Source: Rhodothermales bacterium
Lineage (GTDB): Bacteria; Bacteroidota; Rhodothermia; Rhodothermales; Bin80
Direction: 5' to 3'
DNA length: 64,000 nucleotides
Assembly (NCBI GenBank): GCA_028278205.1
Contig: JANQES010000083.1
Span: forward strand, 1 to 64,000
Positions 27,616 to 36,294 of this stretch are shown one piece after another. The notes under the pieces were generated by a model. It was not told the DNA's origin, ran no database searches, and saw only the letters and a list, made by a program, of their open reading frames with translations. A program made the translations under genes and the position numbers. The stretch's first letter is position 1. Each line of letters opens with the position of its first letter.

Positions 27616-29340
27616 TCAGGGCGCCAGCACCTGCTCCAGCGCTTTCTCGGCTTCCTCCGTCAGGTCGCTCATTTCGGCCTCCACAACCGCCTTGGCAATG
27701 CGTTTGGCAAAGTAATATACGCGCTTGAGGTATTCGATGATCTCCGACTCGATACGATAGAGCACCAGACGGTCTTCATCATCAGCCGCCAGCCGGAGGG
27801 CCAGGTGATTCTCGGCCTCGTTGGCCAGGCGGGTGATCTCCTCCTTGGCGCCGATGGCTTTCTCGGCCATGCTCAGATCCGACGCATCGAGCGACTCCAT
27901 GGCGAGCTGCACGGCCCAATTGACTCTCTCGTGAAGCGCCATCAAGACCTCTTCGGTCTGTTGGCTCACCTGCACGTTGTTGCGCAGCCGGGTCATGCCG
28001 GCCTCGACGATGTTGGTCTCGATCATGTCGGCGACGTTCTCGATGTTGTTGGCGGCGCTCATGTAGGTGTAGAGCTGCGCCGACTGCCGGACCTGCAAAC
28101 TTTCCTGAGAAAGCCTGCCGAGGTAGGCCACGATGTAATCGTAGAGCGTATCGACCTCGTCGTCGTCTCTGGCCAGGGCTTCGAGGTCTTCTTTGCTGCC
28201 GTGCAGCGCCACCTGCAATGCTCTGGAGACCATCCCCGAAGCCCGCTCGCCGATGCGTCGCAGTTCCATCCGCACGCGGTCGAGCGCCAGCGACGGGGTG
28301 TCCAGCAGGATGTCGTCGAGGTAGCGTGGTTTGATTTCTTCGGGGCCTTTCTTGGGGCGTTCGCGCACCAGGCGTTGCACCAGCCAGGCTATCGGCGTGG
28401 TGAACCAGATGAAGATAATCGTATTGGCCACGTTGAAGATCGTGTGCGCGTTGGCGATCTGGCGCGGCGTCTCGGCTTGCATCACGGCGAGGGGGTCCAG
28501 CCCGGGCGCTGCCTTCGGCGAGATGACGCGCACGACCTCGGCCAGTTGATCGATCAGGCCCAGCCAGACCAACACGCCGAGGATGTTGAACAAGATGTGG
28601 ACCACCGCCGCTTGCACCGCCTCGCGCGGCTTGCCGATAGCCGCCAGCAGCGCCGTCACGCACGTGCCGATGTTGGCCCCGAAGGCCAGCGCAATACCTG
28701 CCTCCAACGTAACAAAACCCTGTGCAGCCAGCACGATAATCACCCCGGTAGTGGCCGACGAACTCTGGACGATGCCGGTGAAGGCTGCGCTGATCAGGAT
28801 GCCCAGCGCCGGGTTTTCCATATCCCGCATCAGGTCGATGAACGGCTGATACTCGCGCAGCGGGCGTGTGGCGTCGCTCATCAACTGCATCCCGAAGAAG
28901 ATCAGTCCCAGCCCCATCAGCATCGTGCCGTACTGCTTGATCTTCTCTTTCTTCGACACGAAGAGCATCCCGAACCCGATGGCCACCATCACCAGCGCAT
29001 ATTTCGTGATCTTGAAAGCGATGATCTGCGCCGTGACCGTCGTGCCGATGTTGGCGCCCATGATGATCCCAATCGATTGCGCCAGCGACATCAACCCCGC
29101 CGAAATGAAGCCCACGACCAACACCGTCGTCACCGAAGACGATTGGATCACCGCCGTGACGAAGGCCCCGGCGAAGGCGGCGCTGAAGCGGTTGGTGGTC
29201 AGGCGGGCCAGCAGCTTTTTCATACCGCCGCCGGCCAGCAGCTTCAGCGCGTCGGTCATCTGTTCCATCCCAAACAGAAAGATGGCCAGCCCGCCGAAGA
29301 GGCCGATCAAGATCGTGAAGGTGTCGAGGGAGCCTTCCAT
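27616..29340 (-). CDS. Na+/Pi cotransporter family protein with PhoU-like C-terminus
   Basis: 574 residues. The N-terminal 330 hold about eight membrane segments with the two inverted Na/Pi-cotransporter repeats, each with the QSSS signature (TAVIQSSSVTTVLVVG and FTGIVQSSSATTGVIIV). The C-terminal 200 are soluble helices of the PhoU type (ERASGMVSRALQVALHG, LYTYMSAANNIENVADMIETN). It is expected to import phosphate with sodium, with the PhoU-like part regulating it. Immediately upstream on the same strand is a small basic protein, and a PHO-box-like repeat lies before that. This supplies phosphate for the polyphosphate genes around it. Confidence 0.93.
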   Translation of the reverse strand: MEGSLDTFTILIGLFGGLAIFLFGMEQMTDALKLLAGGGMKKLLARLTTNRFSAAFAGAFVTAVIQSSSVTTVLVVGFISAGLMSLAQSIGIIMGANIGTTVTAQIIAFKITKYALVMVAIGFGMLFVSKKEKIKQYGTMLMGLGLIFFGMQLMSDATRPLREYQPFIDLMRDMENPALGILISAAFTGIVQSSSATTGVIIVLAAQGFVTLEAGIALAFGANIGTCVTALLAAIGKPREAVQAAVVHILFNILGVLVWLGLIDQLAEVVRVISPKAAPGLDPLAVMQAETPRQIANAHTIFNVANTIIFIWFTTPIAWLVQRLVRERPKKGPEEIKPRYLDDILLDTPSLALDRVRMELRRIGERASGMVSRALQVALHGSKEDLEALARDDDEVDTLYDYIVAYLGRLSQESLQVRQSAQLYTYMSAANNIENVADMIETNIVEAGMTRLRNNVQVSQQTEEVLMALHERVNWAVQLAMESLDASDLSMAEKAIGAKEEITRLANEAENHLALRLAADDEDRLVLYRIESEIIEYLKRVYYFAKRIAKAVVEAEMSDLTEEAEKALEQVLAP

Positions 29341-29366
29341 GGTGTTGCGGCAATCGGGTTAGGCGG

Positions 29367-29624
29367 TTACATCGCGTCGAGGATTTTTCGGGCTTTTTTG
29401 ATTTGTGTATCCAGCGTATCGAGGTGGTTTCTGAGAATTTTCTCCCGGTCTTTCTTGAGCCCGCCTCTGTCGAGTTCTTTTTTGATCTCTTTGCGACGCG
29501 CTTCCATTTTTTTGATGAATCGCTTGAGCGCTTTCTCCTTTTTGAGCTTTTTGCCTTTTATCTCGCCGCCGAGAATGCCTGTTACTGCATTGGTGATCTT
29601 CGAGAGTTGTTTTCGCTGGCCCAT
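29367..29624 (-). CDS. Small basic coiled-coil protein, 85 residues
   Basis: ATG at 29624 with a clear GGGAGGTG Shine-Dalgarno; in-frame codons before it are unlikely to be used. The sequence is very rich in Lys, Glu and Arg (KKLKKEKALKRFIKKMEARR, KEIKKELDRGGLKKDREKIL) with heptad-like spacing, so a charged helical or coiled-coil protein is expected. I do not recognise a family. It sits 26 bp before the Na/Pi cotransporter on the same strand and 82 bp downstream of a PHO-box-like repeat. Possible roles are a polyphosphate-binding protein or an adaptor for the ParA ATPases; these are guesses from charge and context. Confidence 0.75.
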   Translation of the reverse strand: MGQRKQLSKITNAVTGILGGEIKGKKLKKEKALKRFIKKMEARRKEIKKELDRGGLKKDREKILRNHLDTLDTQIKKARKILDAM

Positions 29625-29705
29625 AAAGCACCTCCCTGGTTTTGGATGGTTTGAATTCCTCACGCACTGTTTCTTCAGTATCCATCCTTTATGGCGGTGG
29701 GGTAT

Positions 29706-29738
29706 GTTAAGAAATCATTACCAAATTGTGAACAACAT
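29706..29738. promoter_or_regulatory. Candidate PHO-box-like triple repeat
   Basis: Three consecutive 11-bp units: GTTAAGAAATC, ATTACCAAATT and GTGAACAACAT. They lie 82 bp upstream of the small basic protein and Na/Pi cotransporter genes. The first unit shares 10 of 11 bases with that at 25217. This is the best of the three candidates. Confidence 0.5.
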
Positions 29739-29804
29739 CGCAATCGTTTAACACTGCTGCTGCGGGGGAAACGAGACCACTGCTGTGGGGGAAGGCCCCA
29801 CGAG

Positions 29805-30073
29805 GATTTTAGATTTTGGATTTTGGATTTTGGATTGGAAGCTTGCTTCTTGTAATGGCACGCGGATGACGCGGATGGTACGGATTTTCGCGGATCTGAT
29901 TTGCCGGCAGCGACAGGATCGTCCTCGACAGGCTGTTTCGCTCAACGCTGCCAGGGTTGATCCTGTTGCTGCCGACAAAAATCCGTGTAAATCCGTCTAA
30001 TCCGCGTTCATCCGTGTGCCATTGGAGGAATAGCAGCACCCAATCCAAAATCCAAAATCTAAAATCCAAAATC
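29805..30073. repeat. Triply nested composite repeat at the end of the Ppx-like gene
   Basis: Outer family B arms (29805-29838 and 30041-30073), second-layer arms of GCGGATGACGCGGAT words (29857-29896 and 29977-30021), and an innermost pair GGCAGCGACAGGATC / GATCCTGTTGCTGCC (29906-29920 and 29959-29973, one mismatch). The Ppx-like gene's stop codon lies within the outer right arm. Confidence 0.88.
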
Positions 30074-31003
30074 GTAATCCGAACGGTTGAAGTATTCCAC
30101 GATCAGGCCGACGGGGAGTTCAGCTTCGGCGATGAGCACTTCGTCGTGGCCGGATTCTTCCAGCATGATATCCATGAAAACGAGGCCGGATAAGATCTTG
30201 TTGGCTTTCGGGATGTGGTGTTTGAAGTATTCAAAATCCGTCTTCGGCCACTGTGTCATCGCATCGAGTCTGCGGGTGAGGGCTTCTCTGGCGAGCGGCA
30301 GGTTGCTGACGGCGCGTTTTTCTTTTCCCAGCACAAAACCGGCCAGCGAATTAGCCGCCAGCGCCACAAAGGCTGCGGTAGAGCGCGGCAGGGGCGGAAG
30401 ACGATCCGCTAAAAACGAGCGCATGGCCGTAGCGCCGTCGCCGAACGTGGCCGCCGCCTCGAAAAACGCTCTGTAAAGGCGGCGATATCCGAACGAGAGC
30501 GGCGTCACGGCGATCTCCGCGCCGGCGTCCCAGGCGATCTGGCAGCTACGGCTTCCCAACTCGGCCACCAGACGATTGGGCTCGCCCAGCGTGGCGGCGA
30601 GATAGCCCACTTCGCCCTCGCGCCGCCCGTCGGCAATCTCCAGATCGATGCCGAGCTTCCGGGCCAGCGCCACGACCTCGCCGTTGTTGGTCGTCTGGCT
30701 GATGGCGTTGGTGGCGATGGCGAGGACGGTATTGATTCCCTGGCACTGGCAAGACTCGATAACGGCGTTAAGGGCTGTCTCTATTTCTGCGAGTTTTTCG
30801 GGGCGAATGATGCCCCCGGATTCATTGACCTCGATGCCCAGATGCAGCGTAATTTTTTCCACCAGCGTCGTATGCAAGCGCCCGTTATTCTGATAGCCGC
30901 GTACGAGCTTGAAGTTTTTGCTGCCTAAATCGATTGCGCAGACCACTTCCGTGGACGTAGCCGGTTCGGCCTGATCAGGTATTAGGAGCGTGCTTGGGGG
31001 CAT
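30059..31003 (-). CDS. Ppx/GppA-fold protein, probable exopolyphosphatase-related
   Basis: 314 residues from the ATG at 31003; there is no Shine-Dalgarno and the frame stays open upstream. The actin-like ATPase/Ppx fold begins with VVCAIDLGSKNFKLVRGY. The region around ADGRREGEVGYLAATLG matches the catalytic-Glu segment, and VAELGSRSCQIAW replaces the usual DIGGGS loop, so it may be divergent or binding-only. It is shorter than E. coli Ppx, lacking the C-terminal HD-like region. The last residues (DYDFGF) and the TAG stop are encoded by a family B repeat. Context argues for polyphosphate hydrolysis or sensing. Confidence 0.75.
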   Translation of the reverse strand: MPPSTLLIPDQAEPATSTEVVCAIDLGSKNFKLVRGYQNNGRLHTTLVEKITLHLGIEVNESGGIIRPEKLAEIETALNAVIESCQCQGINTVLAIATNAISQTTNNGEVVALARKLGIDLEIADGRREGEVGYLAATLGEPNRLVAELGSRSCQIAWDAGAEIAVTPLSFGYRRLYRAFFEAAATFGDGATAMRSFLADRLPPLPRSTAAFVALAANSLAGFVLGKEKRAVSNLPLAREALTRRLDAMTQWPKTDFEYFKHHIPKANKILSGLVFMDIMLEESGHDEVLIAEAELPVGLIVEYFNRSDYDFGF

Positions 31004-31232
31004 GGGAGGGCTTGCCGGTGCGATTGGCACGAAAATGGGATCATAATATCGCAAAGCCACGGTGCTCTTGCCGTGGGGTAAACTGCGAAGGATTCTGTGG
31101 GGGGAGACCCCACAAGGTTTGCCATGATGGCCTGGTTGCTGTTTGTGAGGAACGACGCGATAGGACGTAAAGTACGATCTGATGCTACCGGAATGGTTGC
31201 AATAAGCCACCATCTATCTTGATTTCATCGCT

Positions 31233-31376
31233 ATGCCTACGCTGACTGTCAAGAAAGAAAAACTGAAGGAGCGTGATGCGGAGGCACTCATTGCCGAAGC
31301 GGAAGCGCTCAACCGGAAGATCGGCAAGACACTCCCGGATCTGGTCAATGAAGCCAAGCGCGAAGGGCGGGCATGA
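31233..31376 (+). CDS. 47-residue antitoxin-like protein
   Basis: Small ORF starting PTLTVKKEKLKERDAEALI, with AEALNRKIGKTLPDLVNEAK and ending EGRA. It is helical and charged, resembling the short antitoxins that precede PIN toxins, and a second short ORF starts inside its stop codon (ATGA at 31373). The family was not recognised with certainty and no Shine-Dalgarno is present. It lies between the Ppx-like gene and a convergent membrane protein gene. Confidence 0.45.
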   Translation: MPTLTVKKEKLKERDAEALIAEAEALNRKIGKTLPDLVNEAKREGRA

Positions 31377-31489
31377 TTGTCGTCGGTACGGCTATCTTGC
31401 TGGAAAATTTCGGCGTCGTATGTACGACGTGCCTTTACCTGCAAGGTATTCTTTCGCAGCGTCGGGAATGGCTCCGGTGTGATTGTTAA
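31373..31489 (+). pseudogene. Possible PIN-toxin remnant
   Basis: A 38-codon ORF overlapping the preceding ORF by 4 bp, beginning MIVVGTAILLENFG, which resembles a VapC-type start (MIVVDTS...) but with the catalytic Asp replaced by Gly. It stops early and runs into the opposing membrane protein gene. Either a truncated toxin or a chance ORF. Confidence 0.25.
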
Positions 31490-32135
31490 GTAGTTCGATG
31501 AGGAAACACATGAAGGCAAAGAGCGATAACAAAAAGGCCATACCGTAGGCGAGACTCGCTACACTAAAGTCACTCATCATAAGCCAGTACGAAATCATGC
31601 TGGCTACCAGAAAAAGGACGACAGCTCCGTAATCATGCACTTTGTTCATGTGTTTCCAGTTCACGATCTTTACAGGCTCCGTGTTTTCAAAAACGTCAGG
31701 AAACTCGGGTAAGTGGGAGCCGGACGCGGTAGCTTCATAATCTATAGAGATGAGGAAAGCATCTTCGTGCCCTAAAAACTCGAAAAGTAATTCGATTCTT
31801 TGCCCGTTTAGTTCCTTCTCGAAGTCGCGCGTTTTTGGAAAACGTGTCGGTTGGCTGCAGTGTAAGATCCGGCACTCTGGCGGAAACGTGATGGTCGGGA
31901 ACCCATCTTTGAGATGGTCCATGCTGAGCTTTTTCTCGCTTCCATTGCAGAATATGACATAGAGCCTATATCGTTTGATGTTTGAGCGCCTTGATGGGAG
32001 GACGACCTGAAGAATAACGAAAAGCGGTCTGGGTTTAGTGTTCCTATCCTTAAAGTAAATGAAGGTTGGGACGACACCAATTATGATGAAGAGGATGGGG
32101 ACCAGAATATCTATGAGGGTGGCAGAGGCGGGCAT
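31392..32135 (-). CDS. Membrane protein of unknown function, 247 residues
   Basis: Start taken at the ATG 32135; the frame extends upstream to a GTG. One hydrophobic helix near the N-terminus (LIDILVPILFIIIGVVPTFIYF), a soluble middle of about 140 residues with mostly beta-type sequence (YRLYVIFCNGSEKKLSM, IELLFEFLGHEDAFLISID), then two close helices (YGAVVLFLVASMISYWLMM, LAYGMAFLLSLFAFMCFLIE) and a basic tail. No family recognised. Base composition is lower in GC than its neighbours, suggesting it was acquired. It stands alone on its strand. Confidence 0.7.
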   Translation of the reverse strand: MPASATLIDILVPILFIIIGVVPTFIYFKDRNTKPRPLFVILQVVLPSRRSNIKRYRLYVIFCNGSEKKLSMDHLKDGFPTITFPPECRILHCSQPTRFPKTRDFEKELNGQRIELLFEFLGHEDAFLISIDYEATASGSHLPEFPDVFENTEPVKIVNWKHMNKVHDYGAVVLFLVASMISYWLMMSDFSVASLAYGMAFLLSLFAFMCFLIELLNNHTGAIPDAAKEYLAGKGTSYIRRRNFPAR

Positions 32136-32343
32136 GGTTGGGGCTGGCGTTTGCTCTCCTGGTAAGGTAGATGGGCTGAAGCAGGCCACAAAAATGAGGC
32201 CATGCTAAGCAAGTGCTTACATGAAAGCTAGCGACGAGACTGGAATCGCGGTCGGACGGCCAGCAGGGTTTTTTTTCACAGGACTCCGAAGCACAGAGCT
32301 ACCCCCGTACACTGCTTTGACATCGGAGGGAGGTAATTAGGAA

Positions 32344-32745
32344 ATGACACCGAAAAAAAAGGTGCTGTTTCTGAAACTCAAGATTGGTATTGTTCTGCTG
32401 ATCGCCGTTGGAGTGGGCGTCGATCATCTGACCAAGCAATCTAACGAAGGAGACATCCCGGCTCAACCTGTCAATGTTGTTGAAAATAAAATCCGCCAAT
32501 ACGGCGACAAGACCTTTATTCTGGCAGATAAACCGGATCCCCGGTGCGGTATGGAGACATCTCCAGACGAGACCGGCGTGTTATACATCAATGCCTATAA
32601 CATAGATCGCACTGTTTGCTGTGTTCGTGTCGCGGGAACCCGCACCTACGACATCAGCATCAGCGACATCGTGTACGATGCCTCCCCAACAAGGATCAAC
32701 GTCATGCGCAATCAAGGCGAAGATCAGGTAATAGATATATTCTGA
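32344..32745 (+). CDS. Small membrane-anchored hypothetical protein, 133 residues
   Basis: The ATG at 32344 has a strong GGAGGGAGG upstream. One N-terminal membrane anchor (LKIGIVLLIAVGVGVDHL) follows a basic MTPKKK start. The remaining hundred residues are exported, with two clustered cysteines (TVCCVRV) and one in PRCGME. No family was recognised. It is divergent from the membrane protein at 31392-32135 and shares its lower GC content, so both may belong to one acquired segment. Confidence 0.7.
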   Translation: MTPKKKVLFLKLKIGIVLLIAVGVGVDHLTKQSNEGDIPAQPVNVVENKIRQYGDKTFILADKPDPRCGMETSPDETGVLYINAYNIDRTVCCVRVAGTRTYDISISDIVYDASPTRINVMRNQGEDQVIDIF

Positions 32746-32876
32746 GTAAACTGTAAGCGCACAGGCATCTTCATTAGTCTATAGCGGGTACGGTTTGTGC
32801 GTCTTTATCAAGAGGGTTTGACAGCCCGTTGAGTCTCAACCTGAGTCTTACAAGACGTCGATCTTTACAGGCTTGA

Positions 32877-35861
32877 TCAGGTAAAGGCGGTGTCTATATC
32901 GGATTCTACCTGTCTCCCAAACGGCTCCTCCGGCAGCGCATACGCCTCCTTGACGGGCTTGAGCGGGCGTTTGAACCAGTAAGGCCGCCGCAAACCGTCC
33001 GGGCTGTGATCGACCGCCGAGCGGGTCAGGGCTACCCATTGGCGGTAGATGTCCATCGATTTGTTGATATCGACGTGGACGTCGCCGTGGCGGTCGTCGG
33101 GGTCGGCTTTGCGGACGTTGGTGGCTTTTTGCAGCCAGCAGTGCGCCCCGCTGATGGGATCAGGATGGACGCCGTGGGTCAGGTTTTGATGCACGCCCAC
33201 GTCTTCCCACCAGATGCGGCTCGTATCCGGGTCGAACGATTTCCAGGCCGTCGCGCCGTGCTTGACCGAGAGGGCGTAGTTGCCCGCGCCTTCATCGCGC
33301 AGATCCACCAGATTCGACGCGCCCCGGTTGACGCCTTCGCCCTCTTTGAGCCGCCACCGCCCCAGATGATGGCTCATGGCGATGACACCCGGCTTGATGC
33401 CCTCGGTCACCCAGACTTTATCGACGAAATAGCCGATCTCGGTCTCGACGCGCACCAGATCGCCGCTGGCAACGCCGAGGCGCCTGGCGTCTTCGGGATG
33501 CATCCAGACGGGGTTTTTGTGGCTCAGCTCGTAGAGCCATTTGGCGTTGGCGCTGCGAGTGTGGATGAGCGTAGGCAGGCGGAACGTCGGCAGCAGCAGC
33601 ATCTCGCCCCGCTCGCGGCGGATGTTGTCGGGGTGGACGTGGCTTTTGAGCACCCACGGGATGACGTACTCGGTTTCCGGCCAGCCCCACTCGCGCAGCG
33701 TCGGGCTGAAGAATTCCAGCTTGCGACTGGGCGTGCCGAAGCCCGCACGGCGGACAGCGTCGATCTCCACGCCGGGCTCATCCGGCGCGGCCTCGCGTTC
33801 GTACGGCGTGTAATGATCCTTCGTGACTTCGAAGCAGGCGTACTTGCGCATGTACGCGAGCGGCGTCAGGCCTTCTTCGGCGGCTTTTTCGGGCAGGCCG
33901 GGCACACTGTTTTCAAAGATCCACCGATAATATTCGTCGATGGTGATGATCTCGCCGGGGCGGTAGGGGCTTTCGAAATGCTTGCGGATGCCGAGGCTGC
34001 CGTCCGCGTCCATCCGGGCCGAGAGTTCGATCCAGAATTCATTTTCTTCCCAGACCTCGCCGGGATTGGCCTCGTAGGTGAAGCGGACTTTCCGGCCCAG
34101 GCGTTCGAGGGCCACACGGCGCACCGGCTGCCGGAAGGCGATCCATTGCCCGGCGTGGGTTTCCTGGCTCATCAGGTCGTGGCGTTCGCCCGCGTGGCCC
34201 ATCGGCAGGACGTAGTCGGCAAACCAGGCGCTCTCGTTCCAGGTGGGCGTCAGCGCGACGTGGCACTTCATCTTGTCCTCGTCTTGAAGCGCCTTGAGCC
34301 ACATAAACCCGTCGGGGTTGATCCACATCGGGTTATAGACGCGGGTGAAGTAGACGTCGATGTCGCCGCGTCCTTCTTCGAGGAAGTGGGGCAGCAGGAA
34401 GCTCATCTCGTAAAACGCCAGCGGCCATTCGTGCGGCAGGTGGAGTTCGTTCCAGGCGTTCAGCGGCGGCGGCTGGTCGAAGGGCTTCGGCACGAACTTA
34501 TTCCAGGCATTGAGCGCCGTGCCGCCGCGCGTGCCCACCGAGCCGGTGAGCACGTTGAGGAAAAAGAGACACCGCGCCACCTGCCAGCCGCCGAGGTTGC
34601 CGATGGACGCGCTGCGCCACGTGTGTGTGGCCAGCCGCCCCTGGCAATCGGCCACATACTCAGCAGCCTGCCGGATCCGGTCTTCCGGAACTTGACTTTC
34701 CTCAGCGGCGCGTGCAAACGTGAACTCGGCGTAGAGTGTTTTTAAAACGCGATCAAACAGATCGAACGAGATTTCGGAGTTTAGATTTTGGATTTCAGCA
34801 AGGAGTACTGAATCTGCCATTTGCAATTTGCCATTTGCAATGGCCTCAAGCGTCTCCTCCCAGTTGACCCAGCGGCGGACGAAATCTTTGTCGTACAGAT
34901 CGTTTTGGATGAGATGGTTGGCGATGGCGAGCAGGACGTACGTTTCGCTGCCGGGCCAGGTAGGGAGCCACACGTCGCTCTTCGAGGCCGTGTTGCTCAG
35001 GCGCGGGTCGAAGGTGATGAGCTTTGCGCCTTTTTGCTTGGCTTCGATGATGCGCTGGGCGTGGGGGTTGAAGTAATGGCCGGTTTCGAGGTGGCTGGAG
35101 ATGAGCAGGATGGCGCGGGCGTGGGCATGGTCGGGGCTGGGGCGGTCGCCGGCGCTCCAGAAGAAATAGCCGGCCCGCGCCCCGGCAGAGCAGATGTTGG
35201 TGTGGCTGTTATGCCCATCGACGCCCCAGGCCTGGATGCAGCGGTTCGTATAGCCGTCTTCGCCGGGCCGCCCGACGTGATACATGATGCCGTCGCGCCG
35301 CTTTTGGCGGCTCGCGCGCATCTTCGCGGCGATCTCGTCGAGGGCTTCGTCCCACGTGATGCGTTTCCAGCGCCCTTCGCCGCGCGCGCCGACGCGTTTG
35401 AGCGGGTAGAGGATGCGTTCCGGGTCGTAGATCTGGTTGATGGTAGCCGGCCCCTTGGCGCAATTCCGCCCCCGGCTGCCGGGATGCTTCGGGTTGCCCT
35501 CGAACTTGCGGATCTCCAGCGTCTCGCGGTCCACATACGCCAGCAGGCCGCAGGCGCTCTCGCAGTTGAAGCAGACCGTCGGCACCAGCGTATAGCGGCG
35601 GGCGACTTTCTTGGGCCACTCCTTGCCGTCCCATTCCACCCAGTCGTCCCACTTTTCAACGGGGGGATACTGGCTCATGCGTCCGTCCGGATGCACGACG
35701 GTGGTCATGTCCACCGTCTCCGGCTTCATCTCCGCCTCGGCAAACGTGGGCAGCCCGAAGGCGGTGTCTTCACCCGGCATGTTGGGATACCGGCGGTCGT
35801 CGTCCGGGCCGCTTTTGAGCATGGCGGCGAGGAGGGAGGCGATGCGGTTGGTTGGGTTCAT
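32877..35861 (-). CDS. Molybdopterin oxidoreductase catalytic subunit (Soe/Psr-like)
   Basis: 994 residues. A 4Fe-4S site near the N-terminus (CFNCESACG with a fourth Cys in GRNCAKGPATINQ) is followed by the molybdopterin domain (ITWDEALDEIAAKM, WPGSETYVLLAIANH) and a C-terminal dinucleotide-binding domain (HPEDARRLGVASGDLVRVET). There is no twin-arginine signal, so it is probably cytoplasmic, as in SoeA-type sulfite dehydrogenases; polysulfide or other substrates cannot be excluded. Its electron-transfer subunits are at 36662-38317, separated by two opposing small genes. A stretch near residues 340-362 (ANGKLQMADSVL, EIQNLNSEIS) is encoded by two intergenic-type repeats inserted in frame. 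Confidence 0.88.
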   Translation of the reverse strand: MNPTNRIASLLAAMLKSGPDDDRRYPNMPGEDTAFGLPTFAEAEMKPETVDMTTVVHPDGRMSQYPPVEKWDDWVEWDGKEWPKKVARRYTLVPTVCFNCESACGLLAYVDRETLEIRKFEGNPKHPGSRGRNCAKGPATINQIYDPERILYPLKRVGARGEGRWKRITWDEALDEIAAKMRASRQKRRDGIMYHVGRPGEDGYTNRCIQAWGVDGHNSHTNICSAGARAGYFFWSAGDRPSPDHAHARAILLISSHLETGHYFNPHAQRIIEAKQKGAKLITFDPRLSNTASKSDVWLPTWPGSETYVLLAIANHLIQNDLYDKDFVRRWVNWEETLEAIANGKLQMADSVLLAEIQNLNSEISFDLFDRVLKTLYAEFTFARAAEESQVPEDRIRQAAEYVADCQGRLATHTWRSASIGNLGGWQVARCLFFLNVLTGSVGTRGGTALNAWNKFVPKPFDQPPPLNAWNELHLPHEWPLAFYEMSFLLPHFLEEGRGDIDVYFTRVYNPMWINPDGFMWLKALQDEDKMKCHVALTPTWNESAWFADYVLPMGHAGERHDLMSQETHAGQWIAFRQPVRRVALERLGRKVRFTYEANPGEVWEENEFWIELSARMDADGSLGIRKHFESPYRPGEIITIDEYYRWIFENSVPGLPEKAAEEGLTPLAYMRKYACFEVTKDHYTPYEREAAPDEPGVEIDAVRRAGFGTPSRKLEFFSPTLREWGWPETEYVIPWVLKSHVHPDNIRRERGEMLLLPTFRLPTLIHTRSANAKWLYELSHKNPVWMHPEDARRLGVASGDLVRVETEIGYFVDKVWVTEGIKPGVIAMSHHLGRWRLKEGEGVNRGASNLVDLRDEGAGNYALSVKHGATAWKSFDPDTSRIWWEDVGVHQNLTHGVHPDPISGAHCWLQKATNVRKADPDDRHGDVHVDINKSMDIYRQWVALTRSAVDHSPDGLRRPYWFKRPLKPVKEAYALPEEPFGRQVESDIDTAFT
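34777..34843. repeat. Family B and family H repeat fragments inside a coding sequence
   Basis: TTTAGATTTTGGATTTC (34780-34796) and GCCATTTGCAATTTGCC (34816-34832) lie in frame within the molybdopterin oxidoreductase gene. Both are otherwise intergenic word families here (compare 9405 and 18090). The reading frame is kept. Confidence 0.75.
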
Positions 35862-35958
35862 GTCACACTTTTGCTCGTGGAACAGCCTCTACAGGCGATG
35901 GTGTAAACGAGGTCAGACCTGACAGTTGCGCCCATCGCTCAGTGTGGAGGTGTATGGC

Positions 35959-36294
35959 ATGGTACTCGAAGAATACTTTGACTTTCTTGCCCCTAACGAC
36001 ATTCGGATCAAGGGCACCCGTATCGGCATCGAGACGGTGCTCTACGATTTCATTTATCAAAGCCAGTCGCCGGAAGCCATCATGGGGCGGTATCCGTCGC
36101 TGACGCTGGAGCAGGTCTATGCTACAATCACGTATTACTTGCATAACGTGGAGGCCGTAAGCCGTTATCTCGCAGATTGGATCGAGCATGGAGATCGAAA
36201 GCGTGAGGAACAGCATCGCAACCCGCCGCCTGTTGTGAAAAAGCTGCGTCGTCTGGCTGCTGAACATCGCTCTGCTGAAGCACAGGGCTCATGA
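35959..36294 (+). CDS. DUF433 protein, probable antitoxin
   Basis: 111 residues with the DUF433 pattern: IRIKGTRIGIETVLYDFIYQ, SPEAIMGRYPSLTLEQVYAT and ITYYLHN. The ATG at 35959 has GGAGG 8 nt upstream. DUF433 genes usually pair with DUF5615 PIN-like genes, as here, where the next ORF overlaps by 4 bp (ATGA). The pair is thought to be a toxin-antitoxin-like unit; biochemical evidence for this pair is not known to me. It is oriented against, and inserted between, two subunit genes of the molybdoenzyme. Confidence 0.88.
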   Translation: MVLEEYFDFLAPNDIRIKGTRIGIETVLYDFIYQSQSPEAIMGRYPSLTLEQVYATITYYLHNVEAVSRYLADWIEHGDRKREEQHRNPPPVVKKLRRLAAEHRSAEAQGS

